NCBI GenBank assembly: GCA_902168185.1
Contig: CABHOV010000095.1
Span: 1-64,000, forward strand
DNA length: 64,000 nucleotides
Direction: 5' to 3'
Source: an uncultured Bacteroides sp.
Lineage (GTDB): Bacteria > Bacteroidota > Bacteroidia > Cytophagales > Cyclobacteriaceae
Each line of letters starts with the position of its first letter. Positions within the stretch are counted from its first letter, which is position 1. Below the pieces are notes generated by a model. That model did not search any database and was not told the DNA's origin. It saw only the letters and a list, made by a program, of their open reading frames with translations. Positions 1-9,819 of this stretch are shown one piece after another. Position numbers and translations under genes: made by a program.

Positions 1-2
1 AC

Positions 3-437
3 CGTAATATCGTGCTTCCATCAGTTTCCACCAGTCTTGGAAACTATGTTGATCTGGTGCAGGTGGGCAATTTATTATTTCTATCTGGCAAAGGTCCACT
101 TACCTCCGGAGGAAATTATATAGAAGGAAAACTCGGTGATGACCTTACCATCGAAGACGGCTATACCGCGGCGAGAGTTGCCGCTGTCAATCAGCTTGCT
201 GTTTTAAAATCTTACCTTGGAGATCTTCGAAGGATTAAAAAGATTGTCAAGGTAAACGGCTTTGTTAACTGCGTCAATTCTTTTGTTGATCAACCCAAGG
301 TAATAAATGGATTTTCAGATCTGATGATAGAGATCTTTGGTGAAGCCGGCAAACACGCAAGAACCGCAGTGGGCACCAACTCACTTCCACGCAATATGGC
401 TGTAGAAGTTGAAATGATTGTAGAGATTAGAGAGTAG
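3..437 (+). CDS. RidA/YjgF-family protein, 5' end cut by window edge
   Basis: The frame is open from base 3, so the true start lies outside the window; the GTG at base 12 is probably internal. The protein reads GNYVDLVQVGNLLFLSGKGP near its start and ends EVEMIVEI, as in the roughly 150-residue RidA-like branch of the Rid superfamily. Canonical RidA hydrolyses reactive enamines and imines formed by PLP enzymes. The conserved Arg of the family is plausibly the one in HARTAVGTNS. Its upstream neighbour is not visible, so the pathway cannot be inferred. The downstream gene is on the opposite strand. Confidence 0.85.
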   Translation, partial: RNIVLPSVSTSLGNYVDLVQVGNLLFLSGKGPLTSGGNYIEGKLGDDLTIEDGYTAARVAAVNQLAVLKSYLGDLRRIKKIVKVNGFVNCVNSFVDQPKVINGFSDLMIEIFGEAGKHARTAVGTNSLPRNMAVEVEMIVEIRE

Positions 438-635
438 CGTTGCTGATCAAGTGAACAGAACATTAAGATATATACATATATATACCATCGTGTCCTTCAG
501 CCAGGCGATGTGCAGCTTTGTCATATCGAACTTGCAATGAAATGAAATCGTCATCAGGAAATTGAAACCTCCGCCTGAATGATTGGCTCCTTAAGCCGGT
601 GCATTACCATCCGGTGAAGCAACTCTACTTAAATT

Positions 636-1544
636 TTAATTGAACGACTGTCGGAATTGCAAGGGAGAAAGATTGGTCTTGGCTTTAAATAATCTGTTAA
701 AAGACTGCGGATGCTCAAAGCCAAGCTCGTAAGCAATTTCACTCACGGACAACGATGTGGTTGACAGTTGCTCCTTTGCTTTTTCTACCAGCTTTTCGTG
801 AATGTGTTGCTGTGTACTTTGACCAGTCAATGACTTCAGCAAGCCACTCAGGTAGTTTTGCGAAACGTTCAAAGCACCGGCAACGAGTTCAACAGATGGT
901 AGTCCTTTTGTTACCAGGTCTCCGCTGTTGAAGTATTCTGTCAGGAAGTCTTCTAAACGGTTGAGGGTTTGATGACTTGCTTTCTTTCGCGTGATGAACT
1001 GCCGATTGTAAAATCTTTCAGCATAACTCAATAAGGTTTCAAGGTGGGCGATAATGATGTTTTGACTGAAACCGTCAATGTTCGCGTTGTATTCATGTTT
1101 GATATTCCCGACGATTTCATTGATGGTGACTTCTTCCTTGTCGGAGAGAAACAACGCCTCGTTTGACGAGTAATGAAAGTATTCGTAATGCTTGATCTTC
1201 TTTGCCAGCGGCGTATTCCATAAGAAGTCAGGATGAATGAACAACATCCAGCCTTCAAGACTCGCAGGTACACCGCTTTCCTCTCCGCGCAAGATTTGTC
1301 CTGGCGATATGAAAGCCATCAATCCTCCGTCAAAGTCATATTTCTGTTGCCCATAATACAGGTTATCACAGCCTCTCTTTAATGAAACAACATAGAGATC
1401 CAGAATTACTGATTTTATATCTGTATCATTTCTTAAACCTTTAAGATCAATTATACCGATCAGCGGGTGATGCGGTTTTGGCAGGCCCATCAACTGATGT
1501 ATCGCTGAAATGGATTTTATCCTATAGGGCTGCGTATTCGACAT
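636..1544 (-). CDS. AraC-family transcriptional regulator
   Basis: A 302-residue protein with a variable N-terminal sensing half and a C-terminal AraC double helix-turn-helix (about residues 205-302). The second HTH reads SVSEIAYELGFEHPQSFNRL and is followed by LSPLQFRQSFN, the family signature. This is the layout of the Bacteroidota AraC regulators that often control a neighbouring oxidoreductase. It is the last of three minus-strand genes (SDR, small membrane protein, this gene) and may regulate them. The ligand cannot be inferred. Confidence 0.9.
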   Translation of the reverse strand: MSNTQPYRIKSISAIHQLMGLPKPHHPLIGIIDLKGLRNDTDIKSVILDLYVVSLKRGCDNLYYGQQKYDFDGGLMAFISPGQILRGEESGVPASLEGWMLFIHPDFLWNTPLAKKIKHYEYFHYSSNEALFLSDKEEVTINEIVGNIKHEYNANIDGFSQNIIIAHLETLLSYAERFYNRQFITRKKASHQTLNRLEDFLTEYFNSGDLVTKGLPSVELVAGALNVSQNYLSGLLKSLTGQSTQQHIHEKLVEKAKEQLSTTSLSVSEIAYELGFEHPQSFNRLFKAKTNLSPLQFRQSFN

Positions 1545-1622
1545 TTTGCTTTGCTAGAATTTAAAGTGAATGATCATGACTTCATGCCCTCGCCAGAAAG
1601 CCGGTGGTCTGAAATGCATACA

Positions 1623-1985
1623 TTATGTCTGTGGCCTAAAGAGATTTCGGAACGGATGGCCCAGCCAAATCAACACCAATGGCATAGCCAGGAAAGGAAC
1701 TTCGATCAGCGCCATCCTTACATTTCCCGCCCTTAAAGATAGGGCCATAATCAACACAATGATGACTGCATGCAGCACGTTGCTGATGAAGAACGTTTGA
1801 GGAGTGATTACCATCAACCCGATAGCAATGGAAAGCACGCCGAAGTAAGGCATCATCGTTTTTGTCACACCCAGTTCTGCCATCAATTTTGCTTGCCCCG
1901 GATCAGCAGGTTGAAACGCGTCCCAACCATGCTTGAAACTCAAGAAGGCAGAAAGCAGCAGTAATAGAATACTTATGATTTTCAT
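1623..1985 (-). CDS. Small four-helix membrane protein (DoxX-like)
   Basis: A 120-residue, very hydrophobic protein with about four membrane segments, the first starting at residue 4 (IISILLLLLSAFLSF). Size and layout resemble DoxX-like small inner-membrane proteins. I see no signature strong enough to name a function. It lies between an SDR gene and an AraC regulator on the same strand, which suggests a small redox-linked operon. That link is inference. Confidence 0.7.
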   Translation of the reverse strand: MKIISILLLLLSAFLSFKHGWDAFQPADPGQAKLMAELGVTKTMMPYFGVLSIAIGLMVITPQTFFISNVLHAVIIVLIMALSLRAGNVRMALIEVPFLAMPLVLIWLGHPFRNLFRPQT

Positions 1986-2072
1986 CTTAAAAGGATTTTG
2001 CTGGTTATATATATAGCAAGGAAGAAGAAGCCCTGAATCTTTAGCAACGTGACTGGTGCAATACGCTCGGAC

Positions 2073-2876
2073 TTACTTCGTATGCGCAACATTCAACTTC
2101 TTAAATTTTTCAAACTCGCGGTGGCCGAAGCGGATGATAAGGCCCGGAACCAGTCGGCTAAATAATTTCACAACACCACTCAGACCTGGCTTGATTTCAA
2201 GGTTGTCTTTTAACATTCCCTTTATGGCGGCAGATACCATCTTGGTCACATCCATCATCATACCCTGGTCGGGTTGCAATACCCAGTCATTTTGGAGATT
2301 TGTTTTTACCCCAGGCGGTATAACCTCAAAGACTTTCACAGTTGTCTTCTCAAGTTGCAAGCGCAACGCCTGTGTGTACGCATGGACTCCGGATTTTGAA
2401 GCACTGTAGATTGGTGCGGTCGAATACGGCAAAAAAGCAATAGCCGATGACACGTTAACGATGGCAGCTGCTTTCTTTTTAAGCAAATGCGGTAGAAACT
2501 GATGCACCATTTGAATGGTCCCCGACAAGTTGGCGTCAATCTCGCATGTTACATTTTCCAAATCTTTTGTAGTGTCCTGAACATCGATTAGCCTCATGAT
2601 TCCTGCGTTGTTAATCACAATATTGAGGTCAGGAAATTGTTCGGTCACTTGCCTAAAAAGGGTTTCAATATCCTGGGAGCGGCTCACATCACTTTGAAAT
2701 GTGTGAACGTCAGGAAACTGCTTCTTTGTTTCCTGCAATGCATTCACATTACGTCCTGTTACAATGATCTTTGAGCCACACTCGGCAAGTTGCTTTACAA
2801 ACTCTAAACCAATGCCGCTCGTACCGCCTGTGATTAATATCGTGCTGTTCTTTAATTCCATTGTGTACTTTTTCAA
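2073..2876 (-). CDS. Short-chain dehydrogenase/reductase, DltE-like
   Basis: A 267-residue classical SDR. The Rossmann cofactor motif TGGTSGIG is at residues 16-23, NNAG near residue 90, and the catalytic YSASK near residues 157-161. The C-terminal part resembles the DltE/YqjQ type of oxidoreductase. It would use NAD(P)H to reduce or oxidise a carbonyl or alcohol; the substrate is unknown. A start six codons in (MELKNSTILIT) is an alternative. It is the first gene of the minus-strand trio ending with the AraC regulator at 636. Confidence 0.9.
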   Translation of the reverse strand: MKKYTMELKNSTILITGGTSGIGLEFVKQLAECGSKIIVTGRNVNALQETKKQFPDVHTFQSDVSRSQDIETLFRQVTEQFPDLNIVINNAGIMRLIDVQDTTKDLENVTCEIDANLSGTIQMVHQFLPHLLKKKAAAIVNVSSAIAFLPYSTAPIYSASKSGVHAYTQALRLQLEKTTVKVFEVIPPGVKTNLQNDWVLQPDQGMMMDVTKMVSAAIKGMLKDNLEIKPGLSGVVKLFSRLVPGLIIRFGHREFEKFKKLNVAHTK

Positions 2877-3069
2877 TAGTGGATACTGTTTGCTTTTTCT
2901 TATGCAAAGTTGCCATTGGCGAATGGGACTAACTTAGCCGAATCTATGATCGTAGTAGCCGATTTAATTTTCAAAGGCATGAGGATAGTGTTTTCTATTT
3001 CCTGGAATAACCTGCTGGCAAAAAAGCAATTTGCCACGCCGAAGTTTTCGTCAAGCGTTTTGATTTCCA

Positions 3070-3903
3070 TCAGATCCCGCACTGGGCTCGCTGTGGATGT
3101 ATCTCACCCGGGTTTTGGCGATTAACCCTCGACGGAAAGAAAATCCGCTTCAGGCGCTTCCTGATCTTACCAGCGTGAGACCTGCTCTTCTGTACCGCTT
3201 GAATCGTTTGGAGTGCATCGGAAAACGACTCGCCCCATAATTGTGTGTAGACCATCAAAATTTCTTCAAAATGATGTTGGGTGATTCCGAGCTTCGAGAG
3301 GGTTTTAAGACCGCTGCGATAATTTGCGCGTTGAAATCGTACGCGATTCAGATCAACAAGGGCAAAATAGATTCGGTCACCCTCCCGCATGCAAAGCACA
3401 TTGCCTTTGGAAAAATCAGTATGGTACACTCCCGCTGCATGAAGTTGAAAAGCAAATCCTGCAAACAACTTTCCTATTTGATGAGACGATGTATATCTAT
3501 ACAGCGAACCTTGAAAATCTTCATGCTGAACATGCAATGAGATAAAGTAGCTCGACTGCAGAATTCCAAATTTATAGTAGTCAACGTAAGCCACGGGTAT
3601 GGGCACGCGAAAGCCCATGGATTCAAGGCACATTGAAGTCTCGAAAGATCTTCGTGCCTTCGACTTACGTACGAATGAATAAGCAACCCTGTTGGGCCAG
3701 TACATGCCCTTAAAACTTTTGATGACGAGACGGAATTCTTTCACGTTATCAATCCGGATGTCATTCCTCCTGTTTTCAATAATCGACTTCACGGCTGAAA
3801 AGCCGCTGTCTATATTCAGTATATACTCAGCGATCTCTGCGAATGCCGGATTTATTTTAAACCTTATGTTGCGTGCATTTATCTCCATACGATGAAGCTT
3901 CAT
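3070..3903 (-). CDS. WaaP/Kdo-kinase-like (lipopolysaccharide kinase family) protein
   Basis: A 277-residue protein-kinase-fold protein. VYHTDFSKGNVLC is the catalytic loop (HxDxxxxN pattern), FALVDLNRVRF is the metal-binding DFG equivalent, and LVIKSFKG likely holds the ATP-binding lysine. In Bacteroidota such proteins are annotated as lipopolysaccharide kinase (Kdo/WaaP, InaA-like) and are thought to phosphorylate the sugar core of LPS on the cytoplasmic side. No other LPS genes are adjacent, so it is an orphan and the substrate is open. A hairpin lies between it and the upstream receptor gene. Confidence 0.8.
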   Translation of the reverse strand: MKLHRMEINARNIRFKINPAFAEIAEYILNIDSGFSAVKSIIENRRNDIRIDNVKEFRLVIKSFKGMYWPNRVAYSFVRKSKARRSFETSMCLESMGFRVPIPVAYVDYYKFGILQSSYFISLHVQHEDFQGSLYRYTSSHQIGKLFAGFAFQLHAAGVYHTDFSKGNVLCMREGDRIYFALVDLNRVRFQRANYRSGLKTLSKLGITQHHFEEILMVYTQLWGESFSDALQTIQAVQKSRSHAGKIRKRLKRIFFPSRVNRQNPGEIHPQRAQCGI

Positions 3904-3931
3904 TCGTGGTTAATGACAGTCGGAGAAGAAG

Positions 3932-3956
3932 TGCCGGTCCCCTTGCAGGACCGGCA
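3932..3956 (-). terminator. Hairpin between receptor gene and kinase gene
   Basis: TGCCGGTCC and GGACCGGCA form a perfect 9-bp stem around a 7-nt loop. It lies just past the end of the minus-strand receptor gene. There is no clear T-run, so it may be a weak terminator or an mRNA-stabilising hairpin. Confidence 0.45.
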
Positions 3957-4015
3957 TGGAACGCCCCCCTTTAAACGTTCCGTCTTCCCTCTCGCTATGA
4001 CTTCCTGAATAGTTT

Positions 4016-6433
4016 TTACAACTCCAGTTTTACACCGAACGTTGGGAGCATCCCCAGTCCGGTACGTGTTACCTCTCCGGTCAGCGGAATAAATACTTCG
4101 CGACTGACATTGAATGTGTTTTGAATATTAGTCACATCAAGAAATAAGGTTAGATCACTTCTTCTCATTTGTACCTTATAGTCTGCGCGGATATCAAGAC
4201 TTAAGAAATCTGGTACACGCTTTCCATTGACCTGCGTGATCTCTTGCCCATAACGCATTTGATCAGGATCATTCAGCACGTTATCATGCACAATAAAATC
4301 GTCAATAGGGCGACCTGTGCCGTATCTGAACCGCGTAGATAGAATCCATCTGTCATTTGGATTATAAGAGGCCATTAGGCTCACCACATGAGGAATATTG
4401 AAAGTATAGTCGTATTCACCGTAACCATTATTGTCGTCACGAACACTCTCCATATAGGAATAACTCAGTTGTCCATGATATTTGCGCGATAGCCTTTTGA
4501 CCAAACTGAAATCCGCTCCATACGCATAGCCGGAGCCATCGTTGGTCACAAACCGCTGAACAGTGTTGCGCTGAACCACTAAGTCATCAAGCTGTTTATG
4601 CCAGGCTTCTGCGGTAAACTTCAGGTCGCTTGAGAATTGTATCTTGTAGCCGACGATACTCTGAATCGTTCGCTCATTCCTGACTTTGCTTTCAGACGAT
4701 TGACCAGCCACAAAGGAATAGGCCGCGTCCTGGTAATAAATCCCATAGGCAAAATTGATGCTGTGCCTGTCGTTTAGCATGACACTTCCGCTAACTCTTG
4801 GTGAAAGGGTATGCTGGTCGGCAAAACCTGTATAGTCGTATCGAAGCCCTGGATTGAGTGTGAACCGACGGGATATATTCCAGGACAAACTGATGTATCC
4901 GGACCCATTGAAAGCTGAGCTGTTGTGTGTGGCATCGAACAAGGCAGGGTCCACCACCTGGTAGTATTGAAATGGATTCAGTCTCACATCACTCGTACGA
5001 AATGTATATACTGTATCCGTCCGCTTGAGGATCCTTTCATAGTCGAGATTTATTACTGTGGCATCAACTCCTGCGGTGATGATCAGCTTCTCGTAGTCCT
5101 TTGTGAAGATCGACCGATAGCCCGCTTCCCGCTGGTTATTTTTGATTGATCTCAGATCGTCTTCATGATTGCCATACTTGGGATCTATAACCGTGCCCTC
5201 TGCATCGATCGATGGCGTATATTGACCGAAATTATTGTCGACCCCTGAAGCACGGAAGTAGAGAACATTTTTCCAGTAACTCGTAGTGCTGGTCAACGTG
5301 CGCAGATTTAATCCTGCGAGGGCTCCACTCGAGCGGTGATTGAAGAGGATTGTTCCTCCACTGTTGTCTTCACCCAGATCAACATCAGAGTCGATATGAT
5401 CGATTGAACGCAATGCCCGTTCCGGATTATACATGGCAATGAAGGAAAGCTTGTTCTTTGCATTGATCTCGGTTGTGGTTTTAATAAGATAGTCTCCAAG
5501 AGATAGATCGGGTTGACTCGGGATGCCAACCGTATTTGTCACGGCCGCAAAATTCAGATAGCGTGCCGAGGTAAAAAGACTTGTCTTTTTTGTTAGTGGT
5601 CCATCAAAGATCAGCGTAACTCCTAACAACTCAGCTTGTGCGCTGAATGATCTGGTTTCTTTGTTTCCCTCTTTGATTCCGAGCCCGAGGTAAGAAGAGG
5701 ACTTTCTTCCGAACGTAGCATCAAACCCGCCATTCTGAAATTGAACGTTATCAATTACACGTGGTGCAAAGATACTATACCTTCCTCCGTTCGGATCATT
5801 GAATCCAGATACTACACCTTCAGCCTCTAAGTGCGATAGATTGAACATGGGCATGTCATCTACCATATATACATTGTCCTGCGTGCCTTGCCCCCGCGCT
5901 GCGATCGCTGAAAATTGAGAGCCTCCGCTTACCACACCCGGCAAAACCGAAAGTGCTCGCATGATGTCCCCCTGTGCACCGGGATTTCGAAATATCTCTT
6001 CTCTGGAATATGAGAAGGCCGATACAGGTGTTAACAAATTATCCTCGCCTTTAAAGGAGGTGATCGTAACCTCGTCCAGCTTACCTGCAATCTCCAGTAA
6101 CTCAAATTCTGCGTAGTAGGTTTTGTTGACAGCAACAATCACACTGGTAACATTTTTCGTTTGATATCCGATCATGGAAATTGAAAGCGCATGCGAGCCG
6201 ATGGGAACATGCTCGATTGAAAAAATGCCTTCCGCATCTGTTACTGCACCGAGCTCCGTGTTGTCAACGATTATAGTCGCACCGATGAGTGGTTGTTTGG
6301 TCACTTGCTCAATGACCTTGCCTTTAAGGTTTCCGGTCGACTGCGCAAGAGACAGCACACTACACGTGCAAAGAATGAGCATAAGCCATAGGCTATGCAT
6401 GATTTTGTTCAACTTAGTTTGTTCGCTTTTCAT
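4016..6433 (-). CDS. TonB-dependent receptor with carboxypeptidase-regulatory-like domain
   Basis: An 805-residue outer-membrane protein. A signal peptide (about residues 1-30) is followed by a CarboxypepD_reg-like beta-sandwich (GNLKGKVIEQVTKQPLIGAT onward, about 33-115), then a plug domain with the VYMVDDMPM and FGRKSSSYL regions, then a 22-stranded type barrel ending in a short terminal strand (TFGVKLEL). It would import a substrate with TonB-ExbBD energy. There is no SusD partner and no adjacent periplasmic enzyme, so the substrate is unknown. It is divergent from a LytS/LytTR pair, which may control it. Confidence 0.92.
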   Translation of the reverse strand: MKSEQTKLNKIMHSLWLMLILCTCSVLSLAQSTGNLKGKVIEQVTKQPLIGATIIVDNTELGAVTDAEGIFSIEHVPIGSHALSISMIGYQTKNVTSVIVAVNKTYYAEFELLEIAGKLDEVTITSFKGEDNLLTPVSAFSYSREEIFRNPGAQGDIMRALSVLPGVVSGGSQFSAIAARGQGTQDNVYMVDDMPMFNLSHLEAEGVVSGFNDPNGGRYSIFAPRVIDNVQFQNGGFDATFGRKSSSYLGLGIKEGNKETRSFSAQAELLGVTLIFDGPLTKKTSLFTSARYLNFAAVTNTVGIPSQPDLSLGDYLIKTTTEINAKNKLSFIAMYNPERALRSIDHIDSDVDLGEDNSGGTILFNHRSSGALAGLNLRTLTSTTSYWKNVLYFRASGVDNNFGQYTPSIDAEGTVIDPKYGNHEDDLRSIKNNQREAGYRSIFTKDYEKLIITAGVDATVINLDYERILKRTDTVYTFRTSDVRLNPFQYYQVVDPALFDATHNSSAFNGSGYISLSWNISRRFTLNPGLRYDYTGFADQHTLSPRVSGSVMLNDRHSINFAYGIYYQDAAYSFVAGQSSESKVRNERTIQSIVGYKIQFSSDLKFTAEAWHKQLDDLVVQRNTVQRFVTNDGSGYAYGADFSLVKRLSRKYHGQLSYSYMESVRDDNNGYGEYDYTFNIPHVVSLMASYNPNDRWILSTRFRYGTGRPIDDFIVHDNVLNDPDQMRYGQEITQVNGKRVPDFLSLDIRADYKVQMRRSDLTLFLDVTNIQNTFNVSREVFIPLTGEVTRTGLGMLPTFGVKLEL

Positions 6434-6780
6434 TATAATTCTCGGGTGAGGTAAAATTGCTTTGATTCAAAAAGGCAGGCTTAGCGGAATCTACTTTTCT
6501 TGTAGCGAAATCGCTGTCGATCCATTCGCCATGACGTCATTTTTTCTTTTCGATGAGCGAAAGTATAGTCGATTGTCATTCGGTTTTTTGGATTTATACC
6601 AAATGCATCAGCTTTTATAGCAAATGAGAATCGTTGCCTTTGCGAGGCAGAATCTATCGGGAGAATTCATCGAGGAGCTTCAACTATAAACCTTGGATGC
6701 GATTTGATCTAATTGAAAACCGGTTTGGTATAAAATCGTGGCAACGCTGTAGTAACTGTTCTACTTTTGTATGATACTTT
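6434..6780. promoter_or_regulatory. Divergent regulatory region, receptor / LytS-LytTR
   Basis: This 347-bp region separates the receptor and the sensor kinase gene. It holds an 11-bp inverted pair, TTTATACCAAA at 6593-6603 and TTTGGTATAAA at 6724-6734, about 130 bp apart. A -7 type box, TACTTTTG, lies at 6762-6769, eleven bases before the kinase ATG. The inverted pair is a candidate binding site for the LytTR regulator encoded alongside. That assignment is inference. I see no gene in the region. Confidence 0.5.
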
Positions 6781-7836
6781 ATGAATTCTTCAGCAACCAC
6801 CTTACTGGTCGGCAACGACTCCCTGTTCCGATTTTTCATTTCGGATAAACAAAGGATTTACCGGCACCTTCTTTTCGTTGCTTTCCTTGCCTTGGTGATG
6901 TTCACCAGTAAGCCGCAGTTCGTAGAACCCGCCTTAACTGTTATCAGGATATCGCTGCTGGCGCTTTTTATTTTACTGTTCTATACCAACATGTATATAT
7001 TGGTGCCGCGCTTTTTTTTCAAGAACAGGTTTGTTGCCTACGCACTAAGCGTTGTTGCAATGATTGCCATCATCACCTTGGTATACATGGTCGCATGGCA
7101 AATCCTGGGACCCTATAGAAGACCTGGTGTCATGAAGGGAGCTATTAATATACCGACGCTGTCCTTTGTTGTTGTAGTCTTCATTGCGGCCTCAACTGCG
7201 ATTAAGCTATTCCAACGTGCTGTGCAGGACAGTATTCGAATCAATGAATTGGAGAAAACCACGATGCGTGCCGAAATGGAGCAACTGAAAAACCAGATCA
7301 ATCCTCACTTCCTTTTCAATATGCTTAACAATGCAAATGTGCTTACGCAAAAAGATCCGGCAAAGGCTTCGCAGGTCCTCATGAAGCTAAGTGACTTGCT
7401 TCGATACCAGTTGTATGACAGCACAAGAGCCAGCGTATTACTGACGGCAGATATTCATTTTCTTGAAGATTTTCTGAACCTCGAAAAAATAAGACGTGAT
7501 CAATTTGAATGTATTGTTTCCAAGCAGGGAGAGTTAACGGGTATTCAGGTAGCGCCCTTATTGTTTATCACCTTTGTGGAGAATGCAATCAAGCACAATA
7601 TAGACTTGGAAAACAAATCCTATGTCCATTTGTATTTTAATGTATATAACAATGTATTACACTTCAAATGTGTTAATTCAAAACCACGCTTGATCACAAC
7701 TCGAAAAGACGTGGGCGGACTTGGGCTTGCTAACGTAAAGCGTAGACTTGAACTGATTTACCCGGAACGACACATGCTTCAGATCGACGATAACATAGAT
7801 ATATATAGTGTATCGCTAACTATCCAACTACTATGA
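6781..7836 (+). CDS. LytS-type sensor histidine kinase (His_kinase family)
   Basis: A 351-residue membrane kinase. About four transmembrane helices span residues 25-140, then a short coiled coil (INELEKTTMRAEMEQLKNQ), the phosphoacceptor box NPHFLFNMLNN with His near residue 175, the N-box FVENAIKHNI and the G-box GGLGLANVKRRL. It has no separate sensor domain. It overlaps the response regulator gene by four bases, so the two are translationally coupled. It would phosphorylate that regulator in response to an unknown envelope signal. Confidence 0.93.
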   Translation: MNSSATTLLVGNDSLFRFFISDKQRIYRHLLFVAFLALVMFTSKPQFVEPALTVIRISLLALFILLFYTNMYILVPRFFFKNRFVAYALSVVAMIAIITLVYMVAWQILGPYRRPGVMKGAINIPTLSFVVVVFIAASTAIKLFQRAVQDSIRINELEKTTMRAEMEQLKNQINPHFLFNMLNNANVLTQKDPAKASQVLMKLSDLLRYQLYDSTRASVLLTADIHFLEDFLNLEKIRRDQFECIVSKQGELTGIQVAPLLFITFVENAIKHNIDLENKSYVHLYFNVYNNVLHFKCVNSKPRLITTRKDVGGLGLANVKRRLELIYPERHMLQIDDNIDIYSVSLTIQLL

Positions 7837-8567
7837 CTTGTATTATTGTAGATGATGAACCGTTGGCCCGTGAAGCCATTCAATTGCTCGTAGCCAAAAG
7901 AAAAGATTTGCAGCTTGTGGAGAACTTCAGCAGTGCGAATGCCGCCTCCAGGTTCCTGGATGAACACACGATTGACCTCATCTTCCTCGATGTACAAATG
8001 CCTGGAACCAATGGCATGGACTTCGCCAAGACCATTTCAAAAAAAACGTTGGTAATCTTTACTACCGCCTTTAGCGAGTTTGCACTCAACAGCTATGAAG
8101 TTGACGCGATAGACTACCTGATAAAGCCTGTGCAGCTTGATCGTTTCGAAAAAGCGGTGGACAAGGCTCTGACTTATCATAAACTACTGACAGTCGATCA
8201 CTCGGGCAGCAACATTGAAAGCATTGAAGACGACTACGTGTTTGTAAAGGCTGACCGGAAAACCTTTAAAATCTCCTTCAAGGAAATTCTGTTTGTCGAA
8301 GGATTAAAAGATTATGTGATACTTCACACTCCGGACAACAAGATAATAACCGCCATGAATATTAAGACCATTCATGAGCAATTGCCTCATAAGCTTTTTG
8401 TAAGGACAAGCAAATCCTATATTATCAACATCAAACACGTTTCTTCATTTGATAACAACACAGTCTATATCCAGAAGAATGAGATACCGATTGGAAATGT
8501 ATACCGTAGCCATTTTTTTGATCAGTTTGTTTCCAAGAAAATCTTAGGAAGAGGTAATCAGTCCTGA
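7833..8567 (+). CDS. LytTR-family response regulator
   Basis: A 244-residue regulator with an N-terminal receiver domain. The phosphoacceptor Asp lies in LIFLDVQMPG near residue 53, the conserved Thr in FTTAFSEFA and Lys in DYLIKPV. A C-terminal LytTR DNA-binding domain (about 135-240) contains FVKADRKTFKISFKEI and FVEGLKDYVILHT. The partner kinase is immediately upstream with a 4-base overlap. LytTR regulators bind paired direct or inverted repeats, and the neighbouring receptor is a plausible target. Confidence 0.94.
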   Translation: MTCIIVDDEPLAREAIQLLVAKRKDLQLVENFSSANAASRFLDEHTIDLIFLDVQMPGTNGMDFAKTISKKTLVIFTTAFSEFALNSYEVDAIDYLIKPVQLDRFEKAVDKALTYHKLLTVDHSGSNIESIEDDYVFVKADRKTFKISFKEILFVEGLKDYVILHTPDNKIITAMNIKTIHEQLPHKLFVRTSKSYIINIKHVSSFDNNTVYIQKNEIPIGNVYRSHFFDQFVSKKILGRGNQS

Positions 8568-8703
8568 TACTTTCCGATTCGTACAATCGTGATTATCCAG
8601 TGATTGCCACATTGCTATATATAGCAACGCTGTTCCTATATATCGAATACTTTTTTATTTCGCTAAAGGCTCGGAGGCCAGCAACAGCGAATCAGTAACG
8701 TGC

Positions 8704-9819
8704 TTAGGTGTTTATCTCTTTGAAACAATGAAGCGTTCCTGCTGTATCTAAAACGTAGCAATGATCACGATAGACTTGTGGCCGCTGTCCTGCTGGTAAA
8801 AGAACGTCGTTGTCGATTACGATTTTTTGCCACCACAAAAGCTCCATCGTGCTATAGTCTAAAATTCCAATGTGAGTCGGGAACCGCTCGTTTTTTATAG
8901 CGGTGAAATATATTTTCCCATCGCTGAGCGTCCAGTCTTTAAGAACTAGCTCTTCCCGCAGCAGCGACTGGACAACCTCTGTACGTATTGGATTTCCAGT
9001 AGCCAGATCGATTTCGACACACTGCGTATCTTTTTCAAATTTGTTATAACCATGCAGATATAGGACACGACTTCCATCCAACACTTGTTGGGCATGTGTA
9101 CTTGTCTTGAGTGCTATATCTGACCAATATTGATCGATCAACCCTGTGCTGCAGTCGATCGCTATAAAATGGTGAGCGGCCGGGTCCCATGTTACACTTA
9201 CGATGAGCTTATTAGCATACATCCCTACAAATCCGGTGACACTAAACTTATATTCATCTTCACGCTCATATACCGACGCAGGCCTCGGTAGTTTGTCACG
9301 TAAATCTAATTGCCACAATACCTTCCCATCGCAGGCCGACAAACACGCTATAGTTGTAACAGCTTCTGGGGAATTTAGCAAGGCAAACACAAAATCAGTG
9401 GTGTGAAAAGAACGAACAACGTGCAAGTCTACAAGCCAACGGAACTGCTCGCTCTTGATCTCCTGAAGCCCGATCTGGCGTATACCGAGGTCCGATTCTC
9501 CATAGAAGATAACTTGCCCTTCTACCATGTTAGAAAACCGATCAATAGTATATCTCCCTACCGGAACGAATCGCTGATGTCGATCTCCGCTTTTTGTAAA
9601 AAAATGATTGGCGCCTGTTCCACGGGAATTCCTTACATATAAAACATCGCCATACCAGATAACATTGCAACCATTTTTAACATCGCTGCTCCAGGCCACC
9701 TTAAATGATAAGGAATTCGTAACGTATAATTTTCCTGCGGTAGTACAGTAGGCGATCAGGTCATCGTTTATCGAAAAACTAAAAACCTCCTTCACTTCAT
9801 GAAATTTTGTATATACCAT
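8704..9819 (-). CDS. Beta-propeller (PQQ-like repeat) protein, function unknown
   Basis: A 371-residue protein without a clear signal peptide. It shows recurring blade-like units: IAYCTTAGKLYVTNS, IACLSACDGKVLWQLDL, FIAIDCSTGLIDQYW, CVEIDLATGNPIRTEV and YVLDTAGTLHCF. The 'acidic/Ala-x-D-G-K-x-x-W' pattern is that of PQQ-like or quinoprotein-type propellers, but no enzyme residues are evident. It probably acts as a binding scaffold. It stands alone, with AT-rich DNA on both sides. Confidence 0.7.
   Translation of the reverse strand: MVYTKFHEVKEVFSFSINDDLIAYCTTAGKLYVTNSLSFKVAWSSDVKNGCNVIWYGDVLYVRNSRGTGANHFFTKSGDRHQRFVPVGRYTIDRFSNMVEGQVIFYGESDLGIRQIGLQEIKSEQFRWLVDLHVVRSFHTTDFVFALLNSPEAVTTIACLSACDGKVLWQLDLRDKLPRPASVYEREDEYKFSVTGFVGMYANKLIVSVTWDPAAHHFIAIDCSTGLIDQYWSDIALKTSTHAQQVLDGSRVLYLHGYNKFEKDTQCVEIDLATGNPIRTEVVQSLLREELVLKDWTLSDGKIYFTAIKNERFPTHIGILDYSTMELLWWQKIVIDNDVLLPAGQRPQVYRDHCYVLDTAGTLHCFKEINT

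Noticed and set aside
2900-3082. 60-codon minus-strand frame between the kinase and the SDR
   Set aside because: Small, overlaps the kinase end, and an equally long plus-strand frame covers the same bases. Neither is convincing.
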